From Hyphomicrobiales bacterium (GTDB taxonomy: Bacteria; Pseudomonadota; Alphaproteobacteria; Rhizobiales; Beijerinckiaceae), in assembly GCA_004144595.1 (NCBI GenBank), contig SEEM01000015.1:41996-105995 (forward strand): a DNA stretch of 64,000 bases, in the 5' to 3' direction. Position numbers and translations under genes: made by a program. The notes under the pieces are model-generated. The model saw only the letters and a list, made by a program, of their open reading frames with translations, searched no databases and had not been told where the DNA came from. Positions 26,767-36,279 of this stretch are shown here, piece after piece (within the stretch, counting starts at the first letter, position 1; the number at the start of each line of letters is the position of its first letter).

Positions 26767-27963
26767 TTACGCCGGCAGGCAGGCCGGGCCGAGCGGCTCG
26801 AAACTCTTGTAGGTCAGGATGAATTCCTGATGGCCGAGCTCTTCCGACTTGGTGCGGCCGCCCTGGCCGAGCGAGACGACGAGGTCGCGGATCTCGGTGC
26901 CGACTTCGTCGAGCCCGGCGCGGCCTTCGAGAATCCGCCCGGCATCGACATCCATATCCTCCGACATCCGGCGGTAGGTCTCGGGATTGGCGCAGATCTT
27001 GACCACCGGCGAGATCGCCGAACCCACGACAGAGCCGCGCCCCGTCACGAACAGGACGCAGTGCGCTCCGCAGGCGATCAGCTCCGCGATCTCGGCATTG
27101 TCGTTGATGTTCGGGAAGCCGAAGCGGACCTCGCCGTCCGGCACGACGTCGAGCAGATAAAGCCCGCCATGCGGCGGCACGTCGCCGGGCTTGATCAGGC
27201 CGGAGATCGGCGAGGCGCCGGACTTGGCATAGGCGCCCATCGATTTTTCTTCAATGGTCGAGAGCCCACCCTCGGCATTGCCGGCGGCGAAGGAGCCATA
27301 GCCCAGCGTCGCATAATAGCGCGCCGCCTTGGCAACCGATTTCTCAAGCTCCAGGCCGAGTTCGGGCGTGATCGCGCGCGCCGCCATGATGTGCTCGCAG
27401 CCGATCAGTTCGCCGGTTTCCTCGAAGATGCAGGCTGCGCCTTCCGCGATGAGCTGGTCGAAGGCGCGTCCCGCCGCAGGGTTTCCGGTGATGCCCGAGG
27501 TGCCGTCGGAGCCGCCGCAGACCGTGCCGACCACGAGTTCGGAGACCGCCATCGGCACCGTCTCCTGCTCATCGAGCAGGCTGCGCTGCTCTTCGACCCA
27601 GGCGCGGCCCTCGCGGATCGAGGCGCGGGTGCCGCCGGTGCCCTGGATGATGAGCGTCTTCACCGGCCGGCCCGTGGCGCGCACAGCCCGCTCCAGCGCG
27701 TACTTGTTGAAGCTCTCGCAGCCGAGCGAGACCAGCAGCACGGCGCCGACATTCGGATGGGTGCAGAGCTGCTCCATCATCCGCTCGGCATAGGGGTTGG
27801 GATAGCAGCCGGGAAAGCCGATGGCATGGACGCCTTCCTCGCGCCAGGGCAGGGCGATCTCGCGAGCGACATGGTGGGCGCATTCGACGAGATAGGCGAC
27901 CGCGACGGTGTTGCGGATTCCCTTGCGCCCGTCGGATCGGAGATAGCCGCGCATCGTGCTCAT
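26767..27963 (-). CDS. UxaA-family hydro-lyase, large subunit (altronate dehydratase-like)
   Basis: 398 residues. Resembles the large part of altronate/galactarate dehydratases, which remove water from sugar acids: GYLRSDGRKGIRNTVAVAYLVECAHHVA at the N-terminus, IGFPGCYPNPYAERMM, SLGCESFNKYALE, VGTVCGGSDGTSGITGNPAAG and EETGELIGCEHIMAARA. Conserved Cys residues (GFPGC, LGCES, VCGGSD) could hold a cofactor. Start overlaps the SAF-domain gene stop (ATGA), so the two are translationally coupled subunits. Confidence 0.88.
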   Translation of the reverse strand: MSTMRGYLRSDGRKGIRNTVAVAYLVECAHHVAREIALPWREEGVHAIGFPGCYPNPYAERMMEQLCTHPNVGAVLLVSLGCESFNKYALERAVRATGRPVKTLIIQGTGGTRASIREGRAWVEEQRSLLDEQETVPMAVSELVVGTVCGGSDGTSGITGNPAAGRAFDQLIAEGAACIFEETGELIGCEHIMAARAITPELGLELEKSVAKAARYYATLGYGSFAAGNAEGGLSTIEEKSMGAYAKSGASPISGLIKPGDVPPHGGLYLLDVVPDGEVRFGFPNINDNAEIAELIACGAHCVLFVTGRGSVVGSAISPVVKICANPETYRRMSEDMDVDAGRILEGRAGLDEVGTEIRDLVVSLGQGGRTKSEELGHQEFILTYKSFEPLGPACLPA

Positions 27964-28274
27964 ACCGAGCCTCCCGCCTTGCGTTCGTCTTCGAGATGAT
28001 AGGTCGGCGTGTAGTCGCTGCGCATGTTGTGGACATGGACATGCGCGGCCGGCGCGATCGCGTCGGTCGCGACGCCGATCGGCGCGCCGTATTTAAGGAT
28101 TTTCTCGCCGGCCGCGATGGCGTGGCGGGCGACCTTGTGGGCGAGCGCGACATCGCGATCGAGCGCGGCCGGGCCGGAGCCGGTTTCCACCGTCTCGCCG
28201 GCCGTGAGGCGGACGCGCGCGACGAGCACGTTGTCGCGCGGATCGAGCAGGATGAGGCGCGGATCGTGGGTCAT
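27960..28274 (-). CDS. UxaA-family hydro-lyase, small (SAF domain) subunit
   Basis: 104 residues. SAF-fold domain that forms the N-terminal half of full-length altronate dehydratases: NVLVARVRLTAGETVE, HKVARHAIAAGEKILKYGAPIG, and AAHVHVHNMRSDYTP, with the His-rich substrate/metal site. Encoded just before the large subunit with a 4-bp overlap, so the enzyme is split into two chains here. Confidence 0.87.
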   Translation of the reverse strand: MTHDPRLILLDPRDNVLVARVRLTAGETVETGSGPAALDRDVALAHKVARHAIAAGEKILKYGAPIGVATDAIAPAAHVHVHNMRSDYTPTYHLEDERKAGGSV

Positions 28275-28304
28275 GGTGAGCCGCCCTTCAAAGGAGGGAA
28301 CGCG

Positions 28305-28952
28305 TCAGAACTTGCCGTATTGCAGATAGGCCTTCTGCGGGTCGGTGCCGGCGAGGATCGCGGTGCGGACCTTGTTCTCGGCCGTGATAGCGGTCTCGGA
28401 CTTCTCCAGCACTTCCTCGATGATCTCGACGGGGATACGGACGACGCCGTCGCGGTCGGCGAGGATATAGTCGCCCGGCCGGATCCAGACCTCGCCGATC
28501 TTGATCGGCTCGTCGACGGCCTTGGGCAGCCAGGCGCCGACGATGTCGCGCGGCGTATAAGCCTTGAAATAGGCCTGGAAGCCCATCTCGACCATGAATT
28601 CGGTGTCGCGCGACAGCCCGTCGATGACGCAGCCGCGCACGCCCTTGTTCTTCAGCGTCTCGGCCGAGAGCTCGCCCATCAGCGCGATCTCGTTGGTGTT
28701 GGGCTGGCAGACCCAGACATGGCCGGGCTTGGCGGCGGAGAGCAGGCCGGTCCAGCCGAGCAGCGTCTCATGGGCATCGAACTCGCCGGTCTTGCCCTCG
28801 ACGGTGAAGGCCGGGCCGGCAAGCTTCTGGCCGGGCAGGAGCGGGCGCAGTTCCGGCGGCAGGACGAAGTCCTTCAGGCCCATCGCCCGCATCGTGTCGT
28901 GGATGATGCCTGTATAGCAGCGCTCCAGCCTGTCGGTCAGTTCCTGGCTCAT
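28305..28952 (-). CDS. RraA-family protein (putative 4-hydroxy-4-methyl-2-oxoglutarate aldolase type)
   Basis: 215 residues from the ATG at 28952; GGAGG lies 4 nt upstream. RraA/HMG-aldolase fold: CYTGIIHDTMRAMG at the N-terminus, the GCVIDGLSRDTEF metal/substrate loop, PGDYILADRDGVVRIP. Family members are either class II pyruvate aldolases or RNase E inhibitors; the neighbouring UxaA pair argues for a carbon-catabolic aldolase. First gene of the RraA-SAF-UxaA operon (30-bp gap). Confidence 0.85.
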   Translation of the reverse strand: MSQELTDRLERCYTGIIHDTMRAMGLKDFVLPPELRPLLPGQKLAGPAFTVEGKTGEFDAHETLLGWTGLLSAAKPGHVWVCQPNTNEIALMGELSAETLKNKGVRGCVIDGLSRDTEFMVEMGFQAYFKAYTPRDIVGAWLPKAVDEPIKIGEVWIRPGDYILADRDGVVRIPVEIIEEVLEKSETAITAENKVRTAILAGTDPQKAYLQYGKF

Positions 28953-29074
28953 CATTCCTCCGCTGCGGCCTCTGTCGCGTGGCTCTTCCGCCATGGCCGT
29001 TGCAGCTACAGTGTCGGGAGGAGCGATGCGCCGCAAGCGCATTTTCCGCGCGGCGCGGATGCGTTTCAATCGGT

Positions 29075-29830
29075 TTAATCGTTATGGTCGACCCGCTCCC
29101 AGCCCTGCGGCATCAGGCGCTCCTGCGGCAGGAAGCGCGCCTTGTAGGCCATCTTGGGCGAGCCCTCGACCCAGTAGCCGAGATAGACGTAAGGCAGGCC
29201 GAGCCGTCGCGCCCGGGCAATATGGTCGAGCACCATGAAGGTACCGAGCGAGCGCAGCTCCAGCCCGGGATCATAGACCGAATAGACCATCGAGAGCCCG
29301 TCGCTCAACGTATCGGTCAGCGCCATCGCGAAGAGATCGCCTTCGCCGCGCCCGGTGAAGCCGGAATCGGGGCCGCGGCGACGATATTCGATCAGGCTGG
29401 TCTCGACATGGGTGTCCTCGACCATCATCGCGAAATCGAGCGCCGACATCGTTGCCATGCCGCCATCGGGATGGCGTTCGTCGAGATAGGAGCGGAACAG
29501 GGAATAATGCTCAGAGCGGGGCCGCGGCGGCAGGGCCTCGCCGATCAGGTCTGTGTTGCGTGCGAGCACCCGGCGGAAGCTGCGCGACATCCTGAAATCG
29601 TCGACGCAGACCTTGATCGAGACACAGGCGCGGCAGACCTCGCAGGCCGGCCGGTAGGCGATGCTCTGCGAGCGCCGAAAACCGCCTTGCGAGAGCACGT
29701 CGTTGAGCTCGCGCGCCCGCGAACCGACAAGATGCGTGAACACCTTTCGCTCCTCGCGCCCGGGCAGATAGGGGCACGCGGTCGGTGAGGTCAGGTAAAA
29801 TTGCGGGGCATCCCGCAATGGGCGCGTCAC
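29075..29830 (-). CDS. bpt: Aspartate/glutamate leucyltransferase (Bpt), N-end rule
   Basis: 251 residues from the GTG at 29830, which has GGGGAG 9 nt upstream and gives the conserved start [22 protein letters not shown]. It transfers Leu (or Arg) from charged tRNA to proteins with acidic N-termini, marking them for ClpAP. Signatures: [13 protein letters not shown], the [12 protein letters not shown] cysteines, the [11 protein letters not shown] segment, and [18 protein letters not shown] / [20 protein letters not shown]. It follows RDD and ilvA on the same strand. Confidence 0.93.
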   Translation of the reverse strand: MTRPLRDAPQFYLTSPTACPYLPGREERKVFTHLVGSRARELNDVLSQGGFRRSQSIAYRPACEVCRACVSIKVCVDDFRMSRSFRRVLARNTDLIGEALPPRPRSEHYSLFRSYLDERHPDGGMATMSALDFAMMVEDTHVETSLIEYRRRGPDSGFTGRGEGDLFAMALTDTLSDGLSMVYSVYDPGLELRSLGTFMVLDHIARARRLGLPYVYLGYWVEGSPKMAYKARFLPQERLMPQGWERVDHND

Positions 29831-29945
29831 GTCGGTTGGCTCCCCGGAAGCTTCCGGCCCCCAATGTAACATCGGCCGCACCGGCAACAAGCACGGCGCG
29901 GCCGATCACAGCTGGATGAGCGGATTTTTGACCTGGCTCAACCGG

Positions 29946-30419
29946 TCACTTGCGGACGACCACGAGGCCGGTCAGCAGGTCATGGCCCATGCGCCGGTCC
30001 TCGCGAGCGAAGCCCAGGGCGACATCGACGAGCCAGAGCAGGAACGTGCCGGCGGCGACATAGAAGAGCAGCGCATGCACGGCGGCGGCTAGGCCGTCGG
30101 GGCGCCCGCCACTGGCGGTCTCGACCCTCAGGCCCGCGACGCGCATGCCCCAGGTCGACTGCTTGCGACCGCCGACCGTCAGCGCGGCATAGCCGAGCGC
30201 GGTCGCGACCGTTGCGATCGGGATCAGCAGCCAGGTCGCGCCGAAGGTGACGATGCCGAGAATACCAAGCAGGAACACGACCAGCCAGCCCAGAAAGAAC
30301 AGCACGACGATGTCGACCAGCCAGGCGAACAGTCGCGAGCCGAGAACGCCGCTGACGTTCTGGTAGGAGCGCGGCTCCAGTGCCGTGATCGGCGGCTGGC
30401 CATAACGGGTATCGCTCAT
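29946..30419 (-). CDS. RDD family membrane protein
   Basis: 157 residues with three or four hydrophobic segments. The N-terminal helix starts SRLFAWLVDIVVLFFLGW, where the R and D pair gives the family its name, and GRKQSTWGMRVAGLRV is the usual loop. Function unknown. In Hyphomicrobiales an RDD gene commonly lies between bpt and hemB, as here except that ilvA and a permease gene intervene. Confidence 0.85.
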   Translation of the reverse strand: MSDTRYGQPPITALEPRSYQNVSGVLGSRLFAWLVDIVVLFFLGWLVVFLLGILGIVTFGATWLLIPIATVATALGYAALTVGGRKQSTWGMRVAGLRVETASGGRPDGLAAAVHALLFYVAAGTFLLWLVDVALGFAREDRRMGHDLLTGLVVVRK

Positions 30420-30475
30420 CGGGACTTCGATCCTCCATCGGCGCGCGGAAAATGGCGCCGGTAGATAATGTTTGA

Positions 30476-31720
30476 TCAGCGGGCCGGTTCCGCAAGACCG
30501 CGGGGTAGAATCCGCCGCGGTGTGAAGCCGTTTTTCGCGAGGGCATCCTCGATTGCGCGCGAATGCGCAGCCCCGCGTGTCTCTACCGTGACGTCGAGCG
30601 AGACGCCCTTGGCCGGCACGTCGAGGAAAAGCCGGCCGTGGCTGACCTCAAGGATGTTCGCGCCTTCCTCGCCGAGCAGGCTCGCGACCTTGCCGAGCAG
30701 GCCCGGCCGGTCGCTGGTGGTCAGGCGGAAGGCGACGATGCGGTCGTCGCGTTCCAGCTCGCGCACCATGATCGCTGCGAGCAGGCGCGTGTCGATATTG
30801 CCGCCGCTGAGTACGAGCCCGACCTTGCGGCCTGCATAGCGCTCCGGCTCCTGCAGCATCGCGGCGAGGCCGGTAGCGCCGGCCCCTTCCGCGAGGCTGT
30901 GTTGAAGGCTGGCATAGGCGTTGACGGCCCGTTCGATCAGGTCCTCGCCGACGAGGACGATGTTGCTGACGAGGCTCGATATCACCGGCAGGGCGAGCTG
31001 GCCGACCGTCTTGACCGCGATGCCTTCGGCCAGAGTCGGCCCGCCGATCGGTTCGTCCTGTGCACGTACGGCGTTGAAGAAGGATGGGTAGAGCTTGGCC
31101 TCGACACCGATCAGCTCGATGCCCGGCTTGATCGCCTTGGCTGCAATGGCGTTGCCGGCCATCAATCCACCGCCGCCGAGCGGAATGATCAGCACGTCGA
31201 GATCGGGCGCGTCGGCGAGCATCTCGCGGGCGATCGTGCCTTGTCCCGCCATCACGGCGGCGTCGTCATAAGGGTGCACGAAGGTGAGTTGCTCGCTGCC
31301 CGCCAGTTCATGCGCCTTGTAGGCGCATTCGTAGAGCGTCTCGCCGTGCAACACGACGCGGGCGCCATGCGCGCGCGTGTTCTCGACCTTCACCAGGGGC
31401 GTGGTCTCGGGCATCACGATCGTCGCAGGCGTGCCGAAGCGCTTGGCATGGTAGGCGACGGCCTGGGCATGGTTGCCGGCCGACATGGCGATGACGCCGC
31501 GCGCCCGCTCGGCCTCGCTCAGCGAAAGTAGCTTGTTGACCGCGCCACGCTCCTTGAAGGAGGCGGTCGCCTGCATGTTCTCGTGCTTCACCAGTACGGT
31601 CGCGCCGGTCAGCTCGGACAGACGCGGTGCCGGTACCAGCGGCGTGCGCAGGACATGTCCTTCAATCCGCGCGGCAGCGGCGTCGATATCCTCGGGTGTG
31701 ATCGCGAAGCTCTCGCTCAT
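30476..31720 (-). CDS. ilvA: Threonine ammonia-lyase (threonine deaminase) with C-terminal ACT domain
   Basis: 414 residues. Converts threonine to 2-oxobutyrate and ammonia with PLP, the entry into isoleucine synthesis. The PLP Lys is in ATASFKERGAVNKLL, the phosphate-binding loop in PLGGGGLMAGNAIA, and SAGNHAQAVAYHA is conserved. A single ACT domain (residues ~330-405, FRLTTSDRPGLLGKVASLL) follows; this is the TdcB/IlvA short form with one ACT. Starts at the ATG 31720. Confidence 0.93.
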   Translation of the reverse strand: MSESFAITPEDIDAAAARIEGHVLRTPLVPAPRLSELTGATVLVKHENMQATASFKERGAVNKLLSLSEAERARGVIAMSAGNHAQAVAYHAKRFGTPATIVMPETTPLVKVENTRAHGARVVLHGETLYECAYKAHELAGSEQLTFVHPYDDAAVMAGQGTIAREMLADAPDLDVLIIPLGGGGLMAGNAIAAKAIKPGIELIGVEAKLYPSFFNAVRAQDEPIGGPTLAEGIAVKTVGQLALPVISSLVSNIVLVGEDLIERAVNAYASLQHSLAEGAGATGLAAMLQEPERYAGRKVGLVLSGGNIDTRLLAAIMVRELERDDRIVAFRLTTSDRPGLLGKVASLLGEEGANILEVSHGRLFLDVPAKGVSLDVTVETRGAAHSRAIEDALAKNGFTPRRILPRGLAEPAR

Positions 31721-31762
31721 GCTCGGGTCTCGATTCCGGTCGACGGAGGCGGAGAACAGGCC

Positions 31763-33103
31763 TCACACCCGTCGCGGCGTCAATTCGCCGTCGCCGAAAA
31801 AGCCGCCGGGGCGCCAGATCAGCACGATGGCGAGCAGCGAGTAGACTGCGAGGTCCCGCTGCTCGATCGGTAGTGTCGCCGACCAGACGGCTTCGAAGGC
31901 GGCGATGAAAAGGCCGCCGAGCGCAGCCCCGCTGACCGAGCCGATGCCGCCGAGGATAGCCGCGACGAGCGCCTTGAGGCCGAGCGAGAACCCGCCGGCG
32001 AAACCCATCCCGCCATAGATCGCGGTGACGATGACACCGGCGATGCCGCAGCAGGCGCAGGCGATGATGACGGCGACGTCATGGACCGCGCGGGCGTCGA
32101 CGCCGAACAGCGCGGCTGTCTTGGCATCGTCCGACACCGCGCGCCAGGCCCGGCCATAGGCGCTGCGTCGGATCAGCAGGACGACACTGAGGGTTGCGCC
32201 AAGCCCGATCACGGTAAGCGCCAGCGCGAGCGGGTTCAGCGTGACCACGAAATCGCCGGCATGGGCCAGCGCGACCGGCGTGTTGAACACGGGCGGCAGC
32301 CAGCGCAACTCCGGCCCCTGCGCCAGCCTGAGATATTCCGACATCGCAATGGAGAGCCCGATCGTGGCGATCAGCATCTGCTGGCCGGTGGCGCGTTCGA
32401 GGTGGCGCAGCACGAAGCGGCCCATGGCGAAGCCATGCAAGGCACAGACGGCGATCGCGACGATGAAGGCGACGACAAGACCCGAGATCGGCGTCGAGAC
32501 CGAAAGCGAGAGCAGGAGCGCGACGCCGACGACGGAAGCCAGCGCTCCAAGCGCCGCAAACTCGCCGAAGCTCAGGATGATCCGCCCGGTCAGGCCGTAG
32601 ACGAGGGCATAGGCCGCCGCGAGCATGCCGTAGATCGCCGCAGAGGGCAGGGCGCCGAGACCCTGCTGCAGGCCGTAGGCGAGGCCGGCCGGAATCGACG
32701 GCAGCGTCTCGGCGGAGGGCTCGGCCGGGTCTGGCGGCGGCGAAGCCCGGTCTTCCAGGTAGAAGCGCCTCAGCAGGTAGAAGCTGGCATCGGACATCGG
32801 CCTGCCGTCCGAGGCGATGCCGACCAGCGCGCCCCGGCTCTGCCCGCTGCCCTCCCTCGCGAACAGGCAGTCGATGCTGCGATGGCGCGACAGCCCGTCG
32901 CCGAGCTGGACCCGGTAGAACAGTCTGAGCGCGCGCGCGACCGGGCCCTTGGTGGCGCGCTCGATCTCGATCAGGGCATTCGGCGGATTGAGCGGCGGGA
33001 TCGCCTGCCGGCAGAGCCGTGTCTGGTCGGTGTCGAAATCGGTGCCGCAGCCCGCGAGGGCGAGCGTGACGGCAGCCAGAATCGACAGGAGGAACGGGCG
33101 CAT
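31763..33103 (-). CDS. LivH-type ABC permease with lipoprotein-like N-terminal extension
   Basis: 446 residues from the ATG at 33103 (MRPFLLSILAAVTLALAGCGTDF). The first ~19 residues are a lipoprotein signal with lipobox LAGC. Residues ~20-135 form a soluble region with Cys residues (RLCRQ, DCLFAR). From about residue 150 there is a complete branched-chain amino acid permease of the LivH type (YALVYGLTGRIILSFGEFAALGAL, ATIGLSIAMSEYL, GRAWRAVSDDAKTAALFGVDA, LGGIGSVSGAALGG). No LivM, LivF, LivG or binding-protein gene is adjacent; ilvA follows 43 bp away. Whether the mature protein is really lipidated is unknown. Confidence 0.83.
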   Translation of the reverse strand: MRPFLLSILAAVTLALAGCGTDFDTDQTRLCRQAIPPLNPPNALIEIERATKGPVARALRLFYRVQLGDGLSRHRSIDCLFAREGSGQSRGALVGIASDGRPMSDASFYLLRRFYLEDRASPPPDPAEPSAETLPSIPAGLAYGLQQGLGALPSAAIYGMLAAAYALVYGLTGRIILSFGEFAALGALASVVGVALLLSLSVSTPISGLVVAFIVAIAVCALHGFAMGRFVLRHLERATGQQMLIATIGLSIAMSEYLRLAQGPELRWLPPVFNTPVALAHAGDFVVTLNPLALALTVIGLGATLSVVLLIRRSAYGRAWRAVSDDAKTAALFGVDARAVHDVAVIIACACCGIAGVIVTAIYGGMGFAGGFSLGLKALVAAILGGIGSVSGAALGGLFIAAFEAVWSATLPIEQRDLAVYSLLAIVLIWRPGGFFGDGELTPRRV

Positions 33104-33137
33104 GCAAGCGCGACGGTAGCGCTTGCGGGGGCGCGAT

Positions 33138-33271
33138 GTCATCCCGTGCGGGGTGCAGCGCGCAAGCGATGCTGCGTAGACAGGGGACCGTATGACGATG
33201 AGGCGCTTTTTCCGGGTGAAGGTCCCGCATCAGCGCAGCAGCACTGCGGGCCGCAGCGCGTGCGGGATGAC
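33138..33271. repeat. Imperfect extragenic palindrome, distinct from copies A-D
   Basis: Ends GTCATCCCGTGCGGGGTGC... and ...GCGCGTGCGGGATGAC are inverted; the middle has further GC stems. It lies between hemB and the permease gene and resembles the GTCATCCCG...GGGATGAC elements scattered through many Hyphomicrobiales genomes. Confidence 0.55.
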
Positions 33272-33274
33272 GCC

Positions 33275-34324
<1,050 letters not shown>

Positions 34325-34548
34325 GGCAATTGCCTCACGCGATGAACAGCACAGGCGCGGCTTTCGTCATGCGGGCGAAGTCGGCCGATGCTTTCCATAC
34401 CACATCGGAACGATTCCAAAACAGGGCGCATGGTCGCAAGTTTGCCGGCATAGCCGCGGTGGTGAACCGCGAGCTGCCCGCCGATCGGTCGCGTTGACAA
34501 GCCTTGCCCCGCCTTCCAGAACCGCAGCCCATCGAAGCGGGATCGATC

Positions 34549-35604
34549 ATGACTCAGGATCGCGAGATCATCTGCGAGATTCGCGGCGCCGCCGGCGTCG
34601 TGGTGCTCAACCGGCCGAAGGCGCTGAACGCGCTGAGCTTCGGCATGGTCCGCGAACTCGCCCGCGCCCTCGACGCCTGGGAAAACGATCCGCAGGTCAC
34701 GCGCGTCATTGTGGTCAGCACCAGCGAGAAGGCCTTTTCGGCCGGCGGCGATATCCGCTGGCTGCATGATTGCGGCAAGGCCGGGCGGCATGACGAGATG
34801 CTCGCCTTCTGGGGCGAGGAATACATCCTCAATCACCGCATCAAGACCTATCCCAAGCCCTATGTCGCGCTGATCGACGGTATCGTCATGGGCGGCGGCG
34901 TCGGCATTTCCCTGCATGGCAGCCACCGCATCGCCGGCGACCGTTATCTCTTCGCCATGCCGGAGGTCGGCATCGGCTTCTTCCCGGATGTCGGCGCGAC
35001 CTACGCGCTGCCGCGGCTCGATGGCGGCTTCGGCTCCTTCCTCGCGCTGACCGGGGAGCGGGTCGGTGCCGCCGATGCGTTGTCGTCCGGGCTGGCGACC
35101 CATGGCGTGCCGAGTGAGCGTATGGCGGAGCTTGCCGATGCGCTGACGCGGCCGGGCTCCATCGACGACATCCTCGCCGGCTTCACGCTCCAGCGCGGAC
35201 CCGGCCCGCTGCATGGCGAAAGGGCGATGATGGCGGAGGCCTTTACCGCTGCGACCTTGCCCGAGGTGATCGCGCGCCTGCGCCGTGCTGCGGAGGCGGG
35301 CAGCGCCTTCGCCGGCAAGCTGCTGCAGACCATCGCCACGAAGTCGCCGACCAGCGTCGCCATCGCCTTCGAGCAGATGCGTCGCGGCGGCAGCCTCGAC
35401 TTCGCCGAAGCGATGCGGACCGAATACCGCATCGTCTCCCGCATCGCCCGCGGCCATGACTTCTATGAGGGCGTGCGTGCGGTGGTGATCGACAAGGACC
35501 AGGCCCCGCACTGGAGGCCGGCGACGCTGGACGATGTCGACCCCGCCGATATCGACGCCTATTTCGCGTCGCTCGGCGCCGACGAACTGAAGCTGGAGGG
35601 TTGA
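34549..35604 (+). CDS. 3-hydroxyisobutyryl-CoA hydrolase / enoyl-CoA hydratase family
   Basis: 351 residues from the ATG at 34549 (MTQDREIICEIRGAAGVVVLNRP). Length and the motifs SAGGDIRWLHDCG, YVALIDGIVMGGGVGISLHGSHRIA and FAMPEVGIGFFPDVGATYALPRL identify the HIBCH branch of the crotonase superfamily, a step of valine breakdown; the Glu in PEVGIGFFPD is the expected catalytic residue. TTGACA (34494-34499) upstream may be its -35. It overlaps the following DUF6163 gene (TTGA). Confidence 0.9.
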   Translation: MTQDREIICEIRGAAGVVVLNRPKALNALSFGMVRELARALDAWENDPQVTRVIVVSTSEKAFSAGGDIRWLHDCGKAGRHDEMLAFWGEEYILNHRIKTYPKPYVALIDGIVMGGGVGISLHGSHRIAGDRYLFAMPEVGIGFFPDVGATYALPRLDGGFGSFLALTGERVGAADALSSGLATHGVPSERMAELADALTRPGSIDDILAGFTLQRGPGPLHGERAMMAEAFTAATLPEVIARLRRAAEAGSAFAGKLLQTIATKSPTSVAIAFEQMRRGGSLDFAEAMRTEYRIVSRIARGHDFYEGVRAVVIDKDQAPHWRPATLDDVDPADIDAYFASLGADELKLEG

Positions 35605-36050
35605 GCTTGGGCTTGGGCGGAAACGGCGAGGCCCTGCGCGGCGGCGGCGGAACGGGCGAGTCCGAGGGCAAGCAGGCGAACCGCTGGCGGCTCGTGCTCG
35701 TCTGGTTCCTGCGCCTGCTTTCGGCCTTCTGGCTGGCCAAGGGGCTGACCGCCTGGATGGTCATTTTCGGCCTGCCCGGCAATCCGCAGCCGCCGTTCGA
35801 GAACCGCCTGCTGAGCTACCAGGCCATCATCGTCTATTTCGCGGTGATCGACCTCGTCGCCGCCGTCGGCCTCTGGTTGACCTCGACATGGGGCGGCGTG
35901 CTCTGGCTGCTCGCGGCGATCAGCCAGATGCTGCTCGGCTTCCTCTTCCCGCGCTTCGTGCCGATGACGGCCTGGCTCGTCGGCCTCTATATCGCGCTGA
36001 TCGCGGTCTATTTCCTGGCGACCTGGGCGGCCGAGAACGAGGCCGAATAA
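35601..36050 (+). CDS. DUF6163-type membrane protein
   Basis: 149 residues. Four hydrophobic segments from about residue 30 (LVLVWFLRLLSAFWLAKGLT, YQAIIVYFAVIDLVAAVGLWL, GVLWLLAAISQMLLGFLF, WLVGLYIALIAVYFLATWA). The TTG at 35601 overlaps the upstream stop; TTG 35607 and 35613 are alternatives. The protein resembles a small family seen in Hyphomicrobiales beside ldtR; no function is known. Confidence 0.8.
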   Translation: MSLGLGGNGEALRGGGGTGESEGKQANRWRLVLVWFLRLLSAFWLAKGLTAWMVIFGLPGNPQPPFENRLLSYQAIIVYFAVIDLVAAVGLWLTSTWGGVLWLLAAISQMLLGFLFPRFVPMTAWLVGLYIALIAVYFLATWAAENEAE

Positions 36051-36202
36051 CGCCTTCCCGGCGGCGGGCTCGCCTCGCCAGGTCTTTCGATTGCCCCGAG
36101 TCATGGTAAGAATCGCTTTAGCTTAAGCGTTTCTGGCTTCACCTACGATTCACCCAAAGGGGTAAATCCCTGATTCATCCTGATATTTAAACTCGTTTTC
36201 AT

Positions 36203-36239
36203 CCGGTCCAGCTTATGGTGTGTTTCAGAAGCGGACCGG
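36203..36239 (+). promoter_or_regulatory. Hairpin in the ldtR leader region
   Basis: CCGGTCC-A-GCTT pairs with AAGC-GGACCGG around ATGGTGTGTTTCAG: an 11-bp stem with one bulged A, ending 40 nt before the ldtR ATG. No U-tract. May be part of the ldtR 5' UTR or an operator. Confidence 0.45.
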
Positions 36240-36279
36240 GAGACAAATCCTGGCCGACACACAACAGGCGGGATATACC

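Noticed and set aside
34335..34550. 71-residue minus-strand frame in the hemB upstream gap
   Set aside because: No signal, domain or ribosome site; the 34325-34548 gap is better read as the divergent hemB/HIBCH promoter region.
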